64,000 nt of DNA, taken from NCBI GenBank assembly GCA_021018995.1, contig CM037590.1, forward strand, positions 83,980,097 through 84,044,096. Reading direction: 5' to 3'. The translations under genes and the position numbers were made by a program. A model generated the notes under the pieces. It searched no databases. It was not told the DNA's origin and saw only the letters and a program-made list of their open reading frames with translations. Positions 34,806-46,333 of the stretch are shown here, piece by piece (the first letter of the stretch is position 1; each line of letters opens with the position of its first letter). The DNA is from Chloranthus sessilifolius (lineage: Eukaryota > Streptophyta > Magnoliopsida > Chloranthales > Chloranthaceae).

Positions 34806-34924
34806 TGGCGCAAATATTAGTTGCGCCAGTGCAAAATTTCTGAAATTATACCTTGGCGCAACTAATAGTTGCACCAATGTAAAATAGGGGCATTTTTAGC
34901 CTGGCGCATGTATTAGTTGCGCCA
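34806..34924 (+). promoter_or_regulatory. three 23-bp palindromes, exact 48-bp period, in the Tat-1 leader
   Basis: At 34806-34828, 34854-34876 and 34902-34924, with the same motif as in the LTRs. They lie between PBS and gag, outside the LTR. The spacers (GTGCAAAATTTC..., ATGTAAAATAGG...) are only partly similar. Confidence 0.8.
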
Positions 34925-35265
34925 AGCCTGTTCTGGACAGCAGCAGCCTGAATCTGTGGCCCTTTCCACATCCCGAGTCTCCCAATACACCCCCGCAGAT
35001 CAAAAGAAGGTAACTTCCTTTTTATTCATTTTGGGGGATCGGGTTGTTCGCCTCGATTTCAGTGCCTTCAATAGATCAAAGGTCCTCCTTTGATTTTTTC
35101 GAAGCACTTCAGAATCGTCGCCGCGAGTCCTAAATTAGGGTAAGAAAGTCACCTAAGAAGGGAATTCGAAGGCCTCAGAACCTTTATTTTTTACAAAAAA
35201 ATTCTTTCTAAAAAAATTAAAAATAAAAAAAACCTAAAAACTAGAGTCTTTGTGGTGCCGGCATA

Positions 35266-36570
35266 ATGGCATCATCTTACCCTCCAGCATCCCATAGGGA
35301 AAGGAGGAAATTTTTCGGGCCTTATCCAAGGCACCCATACCCAACCCGCCAACAAACAATGTCGTGGGTAGAGGACCTGGCTTACGCCGATCCCGACTCA
35401 TCCCTGCCACATTCTCCAACCCACTCCCATTTGAGAGAAGTTTTTTCCACCATCCCCCTCACCCAATCACCTTTTACAATTATCGGGTCCTTTGGTACCC
35501 CCATTTTCCCAACCACCACTTCCAAAAATATCCAAAATCAACCCCCCCATTCCTCATCTTTTGCCCAAATCATGCCCATTTTCCCTCCCATATCCATGCC
35601 AAATCCAACACATTTCTTATCCACATCCATACAAAGCCCAACCCAATTTTCCCCACCCACATCCATATCCCATTTTCCATCTTACCCATATAGGCTTGAT
35701 CCACCCTCATTCACCTATGTCACCTCCACCTTATCCAACCCCCCACAATTCCTCCCATCTACCCAGGTCATGCCCATTTTTTCCGGGGCCATGCCCGATT
35801 TTTCTCAAACACCCATACTTTACCCATCATCATCCCTAAGCATTCCCAACCCATCCCCCTTTGCCAATGCCCCACTTCAACCCTCCAATACAACCCATAT
35901 CCCATCCGTTACCCGGGTCATTCCCAATTTTACCGGGACCATGCCCAATTTACCCACCACATTCACCCCATCTACATCTCATCACCCCTTAAATCCACCA
36001 TCTCCATCCAACCCTCTTTCCATGACCATGATGGAGGAGATGTTCCAAGCCTACTCCATGTGGAAGGCTTCCCAAAATGTCTCCTCTCCTCCACACCCCA
36101 TATTCATGAACCCATCCCATACCCTAGCCAATCTCCATGCCTCACTCCCCCATGATCCCCATCAACCCCCCATCATCCACACCACCCAAACCTCCATTTC
36201 CCACATGTCCCAAGGCCCATTGGCCCAAAACCCAACCACCCACGCATACCAAGGTCCAATGAGCCAGACCCATAAAGGCCCAATGGGCCAAACCCACCAA
36301 GGGCCCATGGCCCAAACCTGTCAATGGCCCATGGCCCAAACCTCTAATGACCAAGGCTTCATGGCCCAACCCTCCCAAGGTTTCACGGCCCAAACCCAAG
36401 CCCAAAACCAATACCCCCCACAATACCCCCAAAATGTCACCCACCCCCAACCTTCACACCCGGGTCAAACCCAAACCATACCTCAAACCCAATTTTCCCA
36501 TGGCCCCACACTCCAAGGCCATCTCCAAACCTTTCCCCATGCTCAATGGCCTCATCAGGCCCTGCTCTAA
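35266..36570 (+). pseudogene. proline-rich N-terminal part of Tat gag (Tat-1)
   Basis: 434 codons from ATG (MASSYPPASHRERRKFFG), the longest uninterrupted frame of Tat-1. Composition is Pro/Ser/Thr/Gln-rich and low in complexity. Residues about 325-375 hold an 8-residue repeat around QGPMAQTH, i.e. 24-bp units (36240-36340). The end matches the start of Tat-2 gag. It stops in the proline-rich part; the capsid-like part follows in another frame at 36664. The low complexity makes start and role uncertain; a cell-wall protein is unlikely because no signal peptide is seen. Confidence 0.6.
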
Positions 36571-36663
36571 AATCTAACTTCCACTCATCCCATCACCCAA
36601 CAAACTTTCCCTCATCCCTAATGGGCTCACCCAACCCCTACTCATGTCATTCCCACTCAGTCC

Positions 36664-38640
36664 ATGCAACACCAGCATGAGAATCCCACCCTCACTGCGC
36701 ACTATGTCGACCAGCAGTATGAAGAGGATGAGATTAGGAACAATGGAGCCTATGTTGGGGCATTGACTAGCCTTAACCCTCTCGCAATCATTTCCCCCCT
36801 AGCAGCACAAAGTGAAATCCAACCAATTGCCGAGAAAGTTGCCCCCATATCTAAGGAGTCAGAGCAGCTGAAAGAATAGTTGGACAAGATACAAAAGCAA
36901 TTGATGAAAATGGGTGGTGCTGAAATCCACGCCACGAACTTCACAGAATTATGCTTATTCGTTGAGGTCCCCCTGCCTCCCAAATTTAAAATGCCGGCTT
37001 TTGACAAATACAACGGCACCGGCAATCCTATTACACACCTCAAGTCCTACTGTGGGGACATGTGCCAATATGGAGGGGACAAAAGACTGTTGATAAAGGT
37101 CTTTCAAAAGAGTTTGACTGGTCCGACCCTGAGATGGTTCACATCTTTGGAACCATCTATGATGAAAACGTGGAAGGACTTAACGAACTTGTTCTAGGAA
37201 CAATATGTCTATAATATTAACATCGAATCGCGTAAGTCTGACTTGGCCTGATTAAAGCAGAACCTGAATGAGACCTTTAGCGACTACTTGGGGCGATGGA
37301 GAGCACTAGCTGCTCAGGTCAGAAATAGGATACCTGATGATGAGCAAATCGAAATGATTTCTAAGAATACTCTACTCGTGATCTCAGACTTTTTGGTGTA
37401 CCAGCAGCAGTCCAATTTTGTTGATCTGATAAGGAACGCCAACCGCTGTGAAGATGCCATCAGGGAGGGGCGCCTGAACAAAAATATACCAAGTGGAGCC
37501 AGTGGGGTTAGAAGGTTTTCAGAATAAAGGAATGATCAGAGAACCGGGGCCGTTGTTCAAAATATTGCCAATGCCAGGCCCAACAATAATATAACCCCTT
37601 TCCAATTTAAAGTAGCACAACCAGCTCCCATCAGGACAGGGCCAGTATAAAGAGCAGGGAATGGGTAGGGGATGCAAATGACCCCAGAGAGGAGAGCTCG
37701 TTATGATCGAGTCTTTACACCCTTAGGGAAATCTCTGAGTGTACTTTTACCTTTGTTAATTGAAAAGGGATTAATAACTGCTTTCCAATCGCTACCTCCT
37801 CCCAATCCAATCCCATATAATTTTGACCCCAATACTCATTGAAATTTCCACTAGGGTCTGGGTCACCCAACCAATCACTGCTTCCCATTGAAGCACACGA
37901 TCCAGGATTTAATCGATGCTGGGAAGATCATTCCCCCTACACCCACCCAAATGAACCAACACGTAAATATTCACTAGGTGCCTTTCCCCCACACCCTATC
38001 GGAATAGCAGGTCCCAGACCCACCATAGGGATGGTAGAGGAATCTGAAGAAGAATGGGAGTTTGATCCGTCAGACTTCATTTGTAACCAGGAAACTTTCA
38101 TGGCCCCAAGGTGGAGAGACCAAGAAGAAAAAACTGTTGGTAATTGAACCCCTAAATCTGGCAGATTATTTCCCCACTCCTACACCACAAGCTGAGCCCC
38201 TAGATCTTAGGGCCTATTTTCCAGCACCCACACCCATCAATTACATACAAATAAATGCATTCCAACCGTACACCACCACCCCCATCAATTACCCAATAAA
38301 CCAGCAGGCCCCCAATCCTCCACCGCCAATAAAATACCAATGGCTTGCGCCACCCCATTACCCCTGGTTCAACCACTCACAAGCTTCACCACCCCCGTCT
38401 GGCCCAATTTTGCCACCCAACCAGCTATCACCGAGTTAAATCAAGTGTTACCCACACCTCCGGAGCCCACAATACAAGAGCATCCGATACCAATTGCCAT
38501 GCCATTTCAGATTCTAGAACTAACCTACAATCCTCATCAGGTCTCACTGAGTTATGAGCAAACAGATGTCAACACTGGTAGCAACAGAGAAGAGGCAGTG
38601 GACTTCGTTACCCAATCTAGGAGGATATCAAAATAGCCAG
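36664..38640 (+). pseudogene. Tat gag capsid/nucleocapsid part (Tat-1)
   Basis: Broken into 36664-36879, 36880-37197, 37288-37527 and 38062-38636 by stops and frame changes. It shows the conserved block LPPKFKMPAFDKYNGTG, the LIKVFQKSLTGPTLRWF block and ISKNTLLVISDF. The zinc knuckle at about 37838-37885 has its first Cys as TGA and a nearby Gln as TAG. A second proline-rich region (38160-38500) leads to protease. The particle-forming role is inferred from the family. Confidence 0.75.
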
Positions 38641-38690
38641 AAGCACTAGCAACAGCACGAGCCCTACCAGAGGGAAAGAAAGATAACGCC

Positions 38691-39557
38691 GTGAATCCTT
38701 TTGAGAAAATGAGTCGAGAACATATACTGGAGATTCAGCTGAGAAGAATGCCTGCTCATATTACTGTATGGGATCTATTAATGACATCCCCACTCTATTT
38801 TCAAGCTTTAATGGGGGAATTAAAGAATACGCATGTGCCACTTCAGGTTAGCCGGGATGAAGTCAGACAAATAATTGGTCAAGTGATGGGTCCAAATGCC
38901 ATCTCATTTTCAGATGCTGATTTACCAAATGAAGGGAGTAGTCACTCCAAATCCCTTAACATTACTGTTGAGTCTGAAAATATGATAATTCCCTTAGTTT
39001 TAATCGATAATGGGTCTGTGTTAAATATATGCCCACTGAGAACCTCCATAAAGATCGGAGTAGATTCATGCATGTTGAGACCCACTAGAACCAATGCCCG
39101 AGGTTTTGACAATACCAGGAGAGAGATAATGGGAGAAGTTGACCTTGAGTTGTTGATTGGGCCACCAACCTTCTCCATATTATTTCAGGTAATGGACATC
39201 AAATCCTCATGTAATCTGCTGCTGAGGCACCCATGGCTACACGAAGTCGGAGCCATACCCTCCACACTTCACCAAAAACTCAAGTTTGCATCTGGGCATA
39301 AGATCATCACAATCATCGAAGAGGGGCACAGTGAGAATGAAAAGGCCACCAATATAGTTGAAAAACCCAATATACTGGATATACCGCACACCGTTGGGGA
39401 GGTCGACCTCTACAATTTTGAATACAAGGTGTCGATGATACTCTCGGAGCCCATCGACGGCATCATTCTAAGAACCGGAGGTGGAATGGTAGCAGCAGTG
39501 GCCATGCTCCAAAAGTGGGGCTATAAGAAAGGAAGGGGACTTGGGCCCAGACTATAA
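38691..39557 (+). pseudogene. Tat protease with G-patch (Tat-1)
   Basis: 288 codons. The retropepsin active site is D106-N-G-S (VLIDNGSVLNICPL), the usual form in this lineage. The C-terminal LQKWGYKKGRGLG (about 273-285) is a G-patch, an RNA-binding glycine motif reported in some retroelements. A TAA at 39555 is followed in the same frame, across the Athila C insertion, by GRKEPFTAKG at 53211. The frame can be followed through one copy of the GCAGG target site. Confidence 0.78.
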
Positions 39558-39558
39558 G

Positions 39559-39563
39559 GCAGG
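39559..39563 (+). repeat. target duplication of Athila C, left copy (GCAGG)
   Basis: GCAGG before the LTR start at 39564; the right copy is 53206-53210. Confidence 0.92.
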
Positions 39564-39756
39564 TGTTAAGACCTGAAAAGTACCACTTTTCACCCCATAA
39601 CTTAACCTTTGATTAGACCACCTAATAAGTTCTTGTTAAGTGTTTTGGGTAGGTAATAATCCGCAGTGAAATAAGGCCAAGAATCCTGTTATGGAGCCTG
39701 CTTTGGCACCAAATATCCCTCAGAAGAATGAACTCTGAATCCAGACCTGAAATGAG

Positions 39757-40490
39757 CCTCGAGCAGCTGACCCAAGCTTTAGAGGATTCAAGAGAAATAT
39801 GCCTTGCGCAGTTCAACTGAGCTTCCCAAGGCTTTACAATAACCTCTCGCGCAGATGAATGACTGAAGAGCTTTAGAAACTCAAACTTGCGCAGCCCTCG
39901 CGAAGCTCAAGAGTAGAACACATCGCTTAGTGTCGTGCAGTTCATAGCAGACATCTCTCAATCTCGCGTAGTTCACTCAGAGCGGCTGAGGAGAGAGAGC
40001 TTCAGAAGATTCCTCGCACAGCGGTCGCGCAGTCGCTGTGGGATGCAGTTATCAGAAGAAGAATGCCTCGCGCAGTTCTCACGCCATTCAAGAAAGAAAA
40101 CATCCTGGCAAAGGCAAAGCCAAAATCGAGAAGATCAAGTGAGACATAGAACCTTGCACAGTTCAGAACTCAGAAGAGCCTCGCGAGGTAACTCGCAAAG
40201 TCTAAGTAAAGAGAAGTGCTCGCAAAGTTCTCACGCAGCTGCCCAACGAAGACTGATCGATCGTGCGACTGCTTGAATTTCAACCCCGCAACACTTGAGA
40301 CTGTGTTTTCTATTCAACCTCGCAAAGCCCAATCCAGCGAGAGCTCAACTCTCTACCGCGCGACTGCCTGAAGAGCAAACCAAGGCAACCTTGCGATGGC
40401 TGAAGCTTCAGTGTCAAATCATCCTAGCGAAGAGCAAAGAGCTACCACGCGACAAGTCTTGGAAACTACAGCTACCTAGTGAAGCTCTGA
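39757..40490 (+). promoter_or_regulatory. TCGCG-core motif array in LTR C (5' copy)
   Basis: Around 20 copies of TCGCGCAG or TCGCGAAG and decayed forms. Starts include 39804, 39847, 39887, 39898, 39923, 39933, 39964, 40014, 40025, 40068, 40079, 40154, 40181, 40193, 40220, 40231. Many form pairs 10-12 bp apart (39887/39898, 39923/39933, 40014/40025, 40068/40079, 40181/40193, 40220/40231). Repeated in the 3' LTR at 50875-51580. Confidence 0.8.
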
Positions 40491-40666
40491 CCTAAACTTC
40501 CATCTCTTCAGTAGAGGGCCTTCTGGGTATTTCCAGTGATTAGGGCACGCACTCCCATGCTCAAATCTCCGTGCACGTGCCCCGAGGCATCCAAGGATCA
40601 TTATCCGACCACGTGGCATCGTTAAAATTAGGGTTTCCTAACCCTAATGCGCCGCCACCCCACTGC

Positions 40667-40674
40667 TATATAAA
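40667..40674 (+). promoter_or_regulatory. TATA box in LTR C (5' copy)
   Basis: CACTGCTATATAAACCC, 20 bp after the telo-box pair. The same box is at 51760-51767. Confidence 0.7.
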
Positions 40675-40986
40675 CCCATACCTGAGCTTAGGTTTAGGCA
40701 TCTGGGAACCCATCTCAGATCGTTTTTCTTTTCTCTTTCTTTTTAGCAGTAAGTAGTTTTCTTTTTCTTTCCTTCTCTCCATAGTCCAGCACTTGCTGGC
40801 TATGCCTTTGTATGTGTTTTTGAATTAAATCAATGGAAGTTTTGTAATAGGATCTGTACTTTGTGAGATTATTGTTTGTGTGTGAGATGCACTGTGCAAG
40901 GCTGCTGCCTTGTGATCCGCCATCGCTTTGGCTGTGTTTCAAAGCAATGGAGGACTGATTCTAAGGACCACTCAGATCCAAGTGAC

Positions 40987-41700
40987 CTATGTGTCTGGGC
41001 TGTCATGGTCCTATAGCCTTAGCCCCACCACAGGACCCACTAGATCTGAAATCCCTATGGGAGCTTGAGCTGGTAGCCTTGTGAGCATGGTGGTAGCAGC
41101 GATAATCTTGTTTTGTTTTGGGCTCCGTGAGGAGGATAACCTCTGGGATAGTCTGTGACTATTTAAGTGGATAGATTATAGCCTTAGGGTGATTCTGATC
41201 CACCAATCCAAGATGGATCCTTCTTCTTTACACCTGACCTTGTAGAAGCCTGGTGAGAGATTATACAGAGGCAGACTCCCCCATAGTGTTTAGATCCGCC
41301 ATCAGATGTTGGATCTGATCTAGTTATAGAGATTGTAGGCTGGTGACTGGACCATTGTAGCCTCGCTCAAGCAATGGACAGCTAGGTCGAAGGTTGTACT
41401 CAATCTCTTGCTGGTTCTATGTGTCTGGGCTATCATGGTCCTATAGCCTTAGCCCCACATATAGAACTTTAGAGGTTGAGGTTCCCTATGGATTCTTAAG
41501 CTGGTAGCCTGGATGAAATAGTGCCTGTAATGATTTACTTGTTATGTTCTGACCCATCCCTGGATAGTGGCTCCCCTATGGGATAATTTGTGACCATTCA
41601 AGTGGACGGGTTATAGCCTTAAGGGTAGAATCATGGCAGAGTGATGGGTTGGATCCTTTCTCCTCAGAGGTGATAATGTAGCCTCTGGATCGGATTTCTA
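40987..41700 (+). repeat. ~430-bp duplication inside the LTR C leader
   Basis: CTATGTGTCTGGGCT starts at 40987 and again at 41417, followed in both by TCATGGTCCTATAGCC, an AGCTGGTAGCC module and a TGTGACNATTNAAGTGG module. In the 3' LTR the units start at 52080 and 52511. LTRs A and B have a single copy of these modules. Confidence 0.75.
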
Positions 41701-42094
41701 TAACATCAGATCTAAATCTGAGTTACAAAACTTCTCTGACCTTGGTTCAATAACATACTTCTCACCCTTTTTATACTCATTTTCCACACTCCATCCATCC
41801 TCTCAACACTTTCTGTAGTTTAGTTATTAGAATACTTTGAATAAGTGACCTTAAACTCCCCTCCTTCTAGATCGCCAGATCAGACAGATCCGAGGACTAC
41901 TAGAGATGGCTCCCTTGGAGCTTTAGATCACCTTCGTGGGACAAACTCTACTTATCAAAACTTGCTACAAAGGACCTGATTCTTGCGTGTCTAGGACTTC
42001 CGAGTTGTGCCGATTCACCCTATTTTACTGCCTTTGATTTTTAAATAACTTTCACCACCAACCAATAATCAAAGCACAATCAAAGTAGTCAACA

Positions 42095-42575
42095 AAGTGG
42101 TCTGAGGATAGATGATCTATTAGTAGAGCCTTAATTTTTGTATTCTTAGTATTCTTTGCACATGCGAATAATTGATACTACTGACATAATTTTAAACCTT
42201 TCTTACAGATCTGGACAGCAGCAGTGAAGGATAGTTGGACTGCAATTGGAGCTTAGCTACCTCTGTTTGCAAACTCTCTGACTTTTAAAGCTCTGTCTAT
42301 CTTTCTTAAACAATTTTTTTTAGCAGTATCTAGGATAGTTTAAATGTATTCTTTGAATAGCTGTAAACTAGTTAGATAAATTTGTTAGTGTACAATTATT
42401 CTTTTGCAATGTGCCTGTAAGAAGCTTTCCTTGCTGTTGGTGTGCTTGTATGCTAGGGAGGAGATCCCTCAGCCCTGCTTTAGAGCCTCTTAACCCTGAG
42501 TTAGAAAGGGGAAGGAGACTTAGAAGAGACAGGCACACCACAGGAGAGCCCCCAAGTGAATCTGTGACAGCAATT
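42095..42575 (+). other. 5' leader of Athila C, PBS degenerate
   Basis: Where a PBS is expected the text reads AAGTGGTCTGAGGATAG. Aligned to B (GATCTA-TTAGTAGA follows in both) it looks like a tRNA-Asp PBS with an internal deletion of several bases. No ORF before gag. Confidence 0.5.
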
Positions 42576-44345
42576 ATGGGTGAAGAACAACCCAGAACCC
42601 TCAAGGAGTTGAATGCTCCGAATGACTATAACTCCCCTTTTAGCATTCAATTCCTTGATGTTCAGGGGAACTATGAGATAAAAACTTCAATCATCCAGAT
42701 GCTGCCAACTTTCCATGGGCTTAGCAAAGAAGACCCTTACAAGCATATTGACTAGTTCTTGGCCTTGTGCACCACTTTTAATATCACTGATTTGGGACCT
42801 GAGGTTACCAGGCTCAGACTCTTTCCCTTCTCTTTGAAGGATAGGGTCAGTACTTGACTGACCACTCTTCCCAACAATAGCATTGCTTCATGGAAAGACC
42901 TGCAGACCAGATTCCTAACCAAGTTCTTCCCTGAGACCAAAACTAGCCAGTTGAGGAAAGAGATTCTCGCGTTTGCTCAATCCCCAACTGAGGATTTTAA
43001 CCAGTCCTGGGATAGGTTTAAAGAGATGCTCAAACAATGCCCCCACCACAAGATCCCTGAGTGGCAGCTTGTACAAAGCTTCTACAATGGGATTGATGAG
43101 AAAAATAGAGATATGGTCCATGTCTCTTATGGTGGATCCTACATGCACAAGACTGCTGAGGAGGCATGGGAATTGTTTGAGGTGATTAGTGAGAATGCTT
43201 TTCAAAAGCCATCCCTGGCAAGAACTAGTCAGGAATCTGAGTCAAAGGTGGGGCCTACTGCTGGATCAAAAGGAAAAATTTATGAGGTGTCTGGGAACAA
43301 TGACCTGCAGCTGCAGATGGCTAACCTCTCTATGAAGTTCGATAAATTATTGACTGTGATGCAACCCAGAAGGGCTGCTCATGTGGCGGAGGCATGTCTG
43401 ATATGCCAGTGCCCACAGCACACAGTGGAGGAATGTCCATCTGCAGGACAATTTCCTGAATTGATGTTGAAACATGCTGCTGCTGCTCAATCTTATGGCT
43501 AGTAACAATCTGGGGGCTACAATAGACAGCCATATGGATACCAGCACCAAAATACTGGTTACCAATGGAGAGACCACCCAAATCTGAGGTGGAAGCAAGA
43601 CAACTATATGCAGCCCCAGCAGATGTTGGCCTTACCACAAAGGCCACAGCAGCAGTTCAATCAAGGGAATGCCCCTAGGTCTACCTTCCAGCACCATCAG
43701 CAGCCCCATCAGCAGCAAAATCAGTTGGTCTTACCCCCTTCTCAACCTAGAAATACTTCTTTCGAGGACCAGGTCTTGACATCACTGCAAAACCTGGGTT
43801 CCTTGACTCAGACTGTGAACTCTTATGGTCAGAGCCTCCATAAAATGGAAGAGCAACTGAGCCAAATGTCAAAAACCTTGGCTAGGAGAGATGAAGGCAG
43901 ATTGCCCTGCCAGCCAATTGCTAACCCCAAGGGTCAGCTTTTAATTGAGGAAGCTTCCTCAAAGTTTGAGGACACCAATGCTGTCACTACCCTAAGGTCT
44001 GGCAGGCTGGTAAACAACCAGGTGGGAAACAGACCAGCTGAGGCAATTTCCACAGATGATGCAAATGATCATGATAGAGAAGTTGTGGGACCACAAAGCC
44101 AAGAAGTGCCTGCCATCTTGCAGCAGGAGAAAAATAATAAGGCTATAGTTGAGCCACAGCAGGGAGCAAAACATGAAAAAAGAAAGAAACAGAAGTTTAG
44201 TCATGGGCTAGCAGCTGAGGAACCAGCAAAACCTCAGCTGCCATTTCCTCAGGCTTTGGATGGTCCTATCCCTTTTGATAAAGGGAATGCCCAGATGGAG
44301 GAAATGATGGAGACCTTGTGTAAAAATCAATTTACCCCTGCTTGA
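42576..44345 (+). pseudogene. Athila gag (C)
   Basis: Start MGEEQPRTLKEL (ATG at 42576) as in A and B. The same frame runs to 44343 with in-frame stops at 42753, about 42857, 43500 and 43503, and no frameshift until the end. Capsid-like blocks: YEIKTSIIQML and a helical stretch to 43200. The nucleocapsid knuckle is intact: C149-x2-C152-x4-H157-x4-C162 counted from the Met at 42951. A Gln-rich linker (43600-43740) and a helical part lead to protease, which is in another frame. Confidence 0.85.
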
Positions 44346-44421
44346 GGCAATTAAACAAGTCCCAGCCTATGCAAAGTTCCTGAAAGACCTCTGCACCCAA
44401 AAGAGAAAGGCTAGAGGCCAT

Positions 44422-44871
44422 GTGTCCAAGAAGGTCTTTACAACTGATACAGTGAATTCTGTATTTAACATATCAATGCCTGAGAAGTTGCAAGATCCAG
44501 GGATACCCACTATTCCCTGCGTACTTGGAGACCATACAATTGAAAAAGCCCTTTTAGACCTTGGAGCCAGTGTTAACCTGTTGCCATACAGTGTATATCT
44601 GCAACTAGGTTTGGGGGAGCTGAAGGCAACCCCCTTCGTGCTAATGATGGCTGACAGGTCTGAGAGGAGACCTCTGGGAATGGTTGAGGATGTCTTAGTA
44701 GGTGTGGATAAGTTTTTCTACCCTGCTGACTTTTTAGTTTTGGATATGAAAAGACTAGCCCAAACCCCATACCGTTATCTTTGTCAAGGTGCCTTTCTTG
44801 CCCACTGCCAATGCCTGCATCCAATGCAGGTCTTGAGTAATGGTGGTAACTTTTGGACATATGAAAGTTGA
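44422..44871 (+). pseudogene. Athila protease (C)
   Basis: 149 codons of a retropepsin with active site D46-L-G-A (ALLDLGASVNLLPYSVY). The last 35 codons are out of frame after about 44755, so the C-terminal flap partner region is lost. Frame differs from gag (break near 44335) and from RT. Similar throughout to A 5223-5669. Confidence 0.82.
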
Positions 44872-45889
44872 GCTGAATGTGTACAACAGTGCAAAGTACC
44901 CTCAGATGGACAATGAGGAGAGCTTTACAGTGGATGTACTAGAGGAGATTGTGGAAGAAGAATTGCCCACTCTGCTGGAGTGGGGCAACATTGTCAAGAA
45001 TTTAGTTAAAATTTGGGACATGGTGGAGGAAGAGAGCCCAGATGGGAGATCAAAAGACATGACCATATCGACGTCTCCTGTGGGCTCAAGCAAAGACTCC
45101 AGCTTGAAACCTACATTGCTACCTCTTCCTCCAACCTCCAATGCACCAATTTTGCCATCCACCCAACAGCCCCGATCCGAACTCAAGAAGCTTCCAGAAA
45201 CATTAAAATATGCTTTCCTTGAGAAAGGTGATAAGCTTCCTGTGATTATCTCTTCCTCCCTTACCAATGAGCAGGAAGAGGAATTACTCACAGTTTTGAG
45301 AAAGCACAAGAAGGCAATTGGCTGGACCATTGCCGATCTGGGAGGAATTGATGCATCAATTTGCATGCATAGGATTCATCTTGAGGAGGGGGCACTGCCC
45401 TCCAGGGAAGTGCAAAGGAAGCTAAATCCTCACATGCAGGAAGTGGTCCTTAAGGAAATCATTAAATTGCTAGATGCAGGGGTGATTTACCCCATCTTTG
45501 ATTCTCATTCGGTGGCACCTATCCAAGTGGTGCCCAAGAAATTTGGCATAACAGTGATTAAGACTAAGACTGGAGAGTTGAGGCCAGCCAGGGCAACCAC
45601 TGGCTGGAGGGTGTGCATTGATTATAGGAAGCTCAACTCTAAAACTAGAAAGGACCATTTCCCTCTCCCCTTCATTGATCAAATTCTGGACAAATTGGCT
45701 GAAAAAGCATTTTACTGTTTTCTTGATGGGTACTCAGGGTACAACCAAATCCCTGTGCATCCTCAAGACCAAGAGAAAACCACCTTTACCTATCCTTTTG
45801 GCACCTTCGCTTACAGAAGGATGCCTTTTGGACTCTGTAATGCGCTGGCCACTTTCCAGAGGTGTATGTATGTCATATTCTCTGACTGA
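44840..45889 (+). pseudogene. reverse transcriptase, fingers and palm (C)
   Basis: 349 codons. A linker (1-120) is followed by the RT fingers: HRIHLEEGALP, RVCIDYRKLNS, FPLPFIDQILDKLA, FLDGYSGYNQIPVHP and FGTFAYRRMPFGLCNA. These are Ty3/gypsy RT motifs in Athila wording. A TGA at 45887 cuts the protein before the catalytic FMDD motif, which continues in another frame at 45901. Confidence 0.9.
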
Positions 45890-45900
45890 TTGGCAAGTTT

Positions 45901-46248
45901 TTGGAGTTTTTTATGGATGACTTTTCTGTCTATGGGGACAGCTTTGGCCAGTGTCTACAGCACCTCAGCCTAGTTTTGCAAAGATGTGAGGAAACCAATT
46001 TGGTTTTAAGCTGGGAAAAGAGCCACTTCATGGTAACACAAGGCATTGTGTTGGGCCATGTAGTCTCTAAAGAAGGGCTTGAGGCAGACAAGGCCAAAGT
46101 GGACCTCATTGCCAATTTGCCCCCTCCAAAAATAGTCAAGCAAATCAGATCCTTCCTGGGGCATGCAGTATTTTACAGGAGGTTCATTAAGGACTTCAGC
46201 AAAATTGCTAAGCCATTGTGCCACACCTCTGTCGGGATGTCCCTTTAA
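45901..46248 (+). pseudogene. reverse transcriptase, catalytic FMDD part (C)
   Basis: 115 codons. FMDDF (residues 4-8) is the metal-binding pair, followed by CLQHLSLVLQRCEE, the LGHVVS thumb motif and FLGHAVFYRRFIKDFSK. The frame ends near 46245 at the start of RNase H. Confidence 0.88.
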
Positions 46249-46333
46249 CTTTTCTGAATGTCAAGGCTTTTGAAACATTAAAATATGCCTCACCTCCTCA
46301 GTACTCCAAACACGGACTATACCACACTGTTGA

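Larger units (their letters stand above)
39564..42094 (+). repeat. 5' LTR of Athila C
   Basis: Begins with the inverted repeat GAAAAGTACCACTTTTC (39573-39589). Motif array 39757-40490, inverted telo-box TTAGGGTTTCCTAACCCTAA (40628-40647), TATA box 40667-40674, then a transcribed leader holding a 430-bp duplication (unit starts 40987 and 41417). Confidence 0.93.

Noticed and set aside
35266..36570. 434-codon proline-rich ORF as a host extensin or cell-wall protein
   Set aside because: It lies between PBS and gag of Tat-1, its end matches Tat-2 gag, and there is no signal peptide.
42411..42575. An upstream extension of C gag to the Met at 42411
   Set aside because: A and B support a start at MGEQ/MGEE; upstream text is not conserved in reading frame between A and B.
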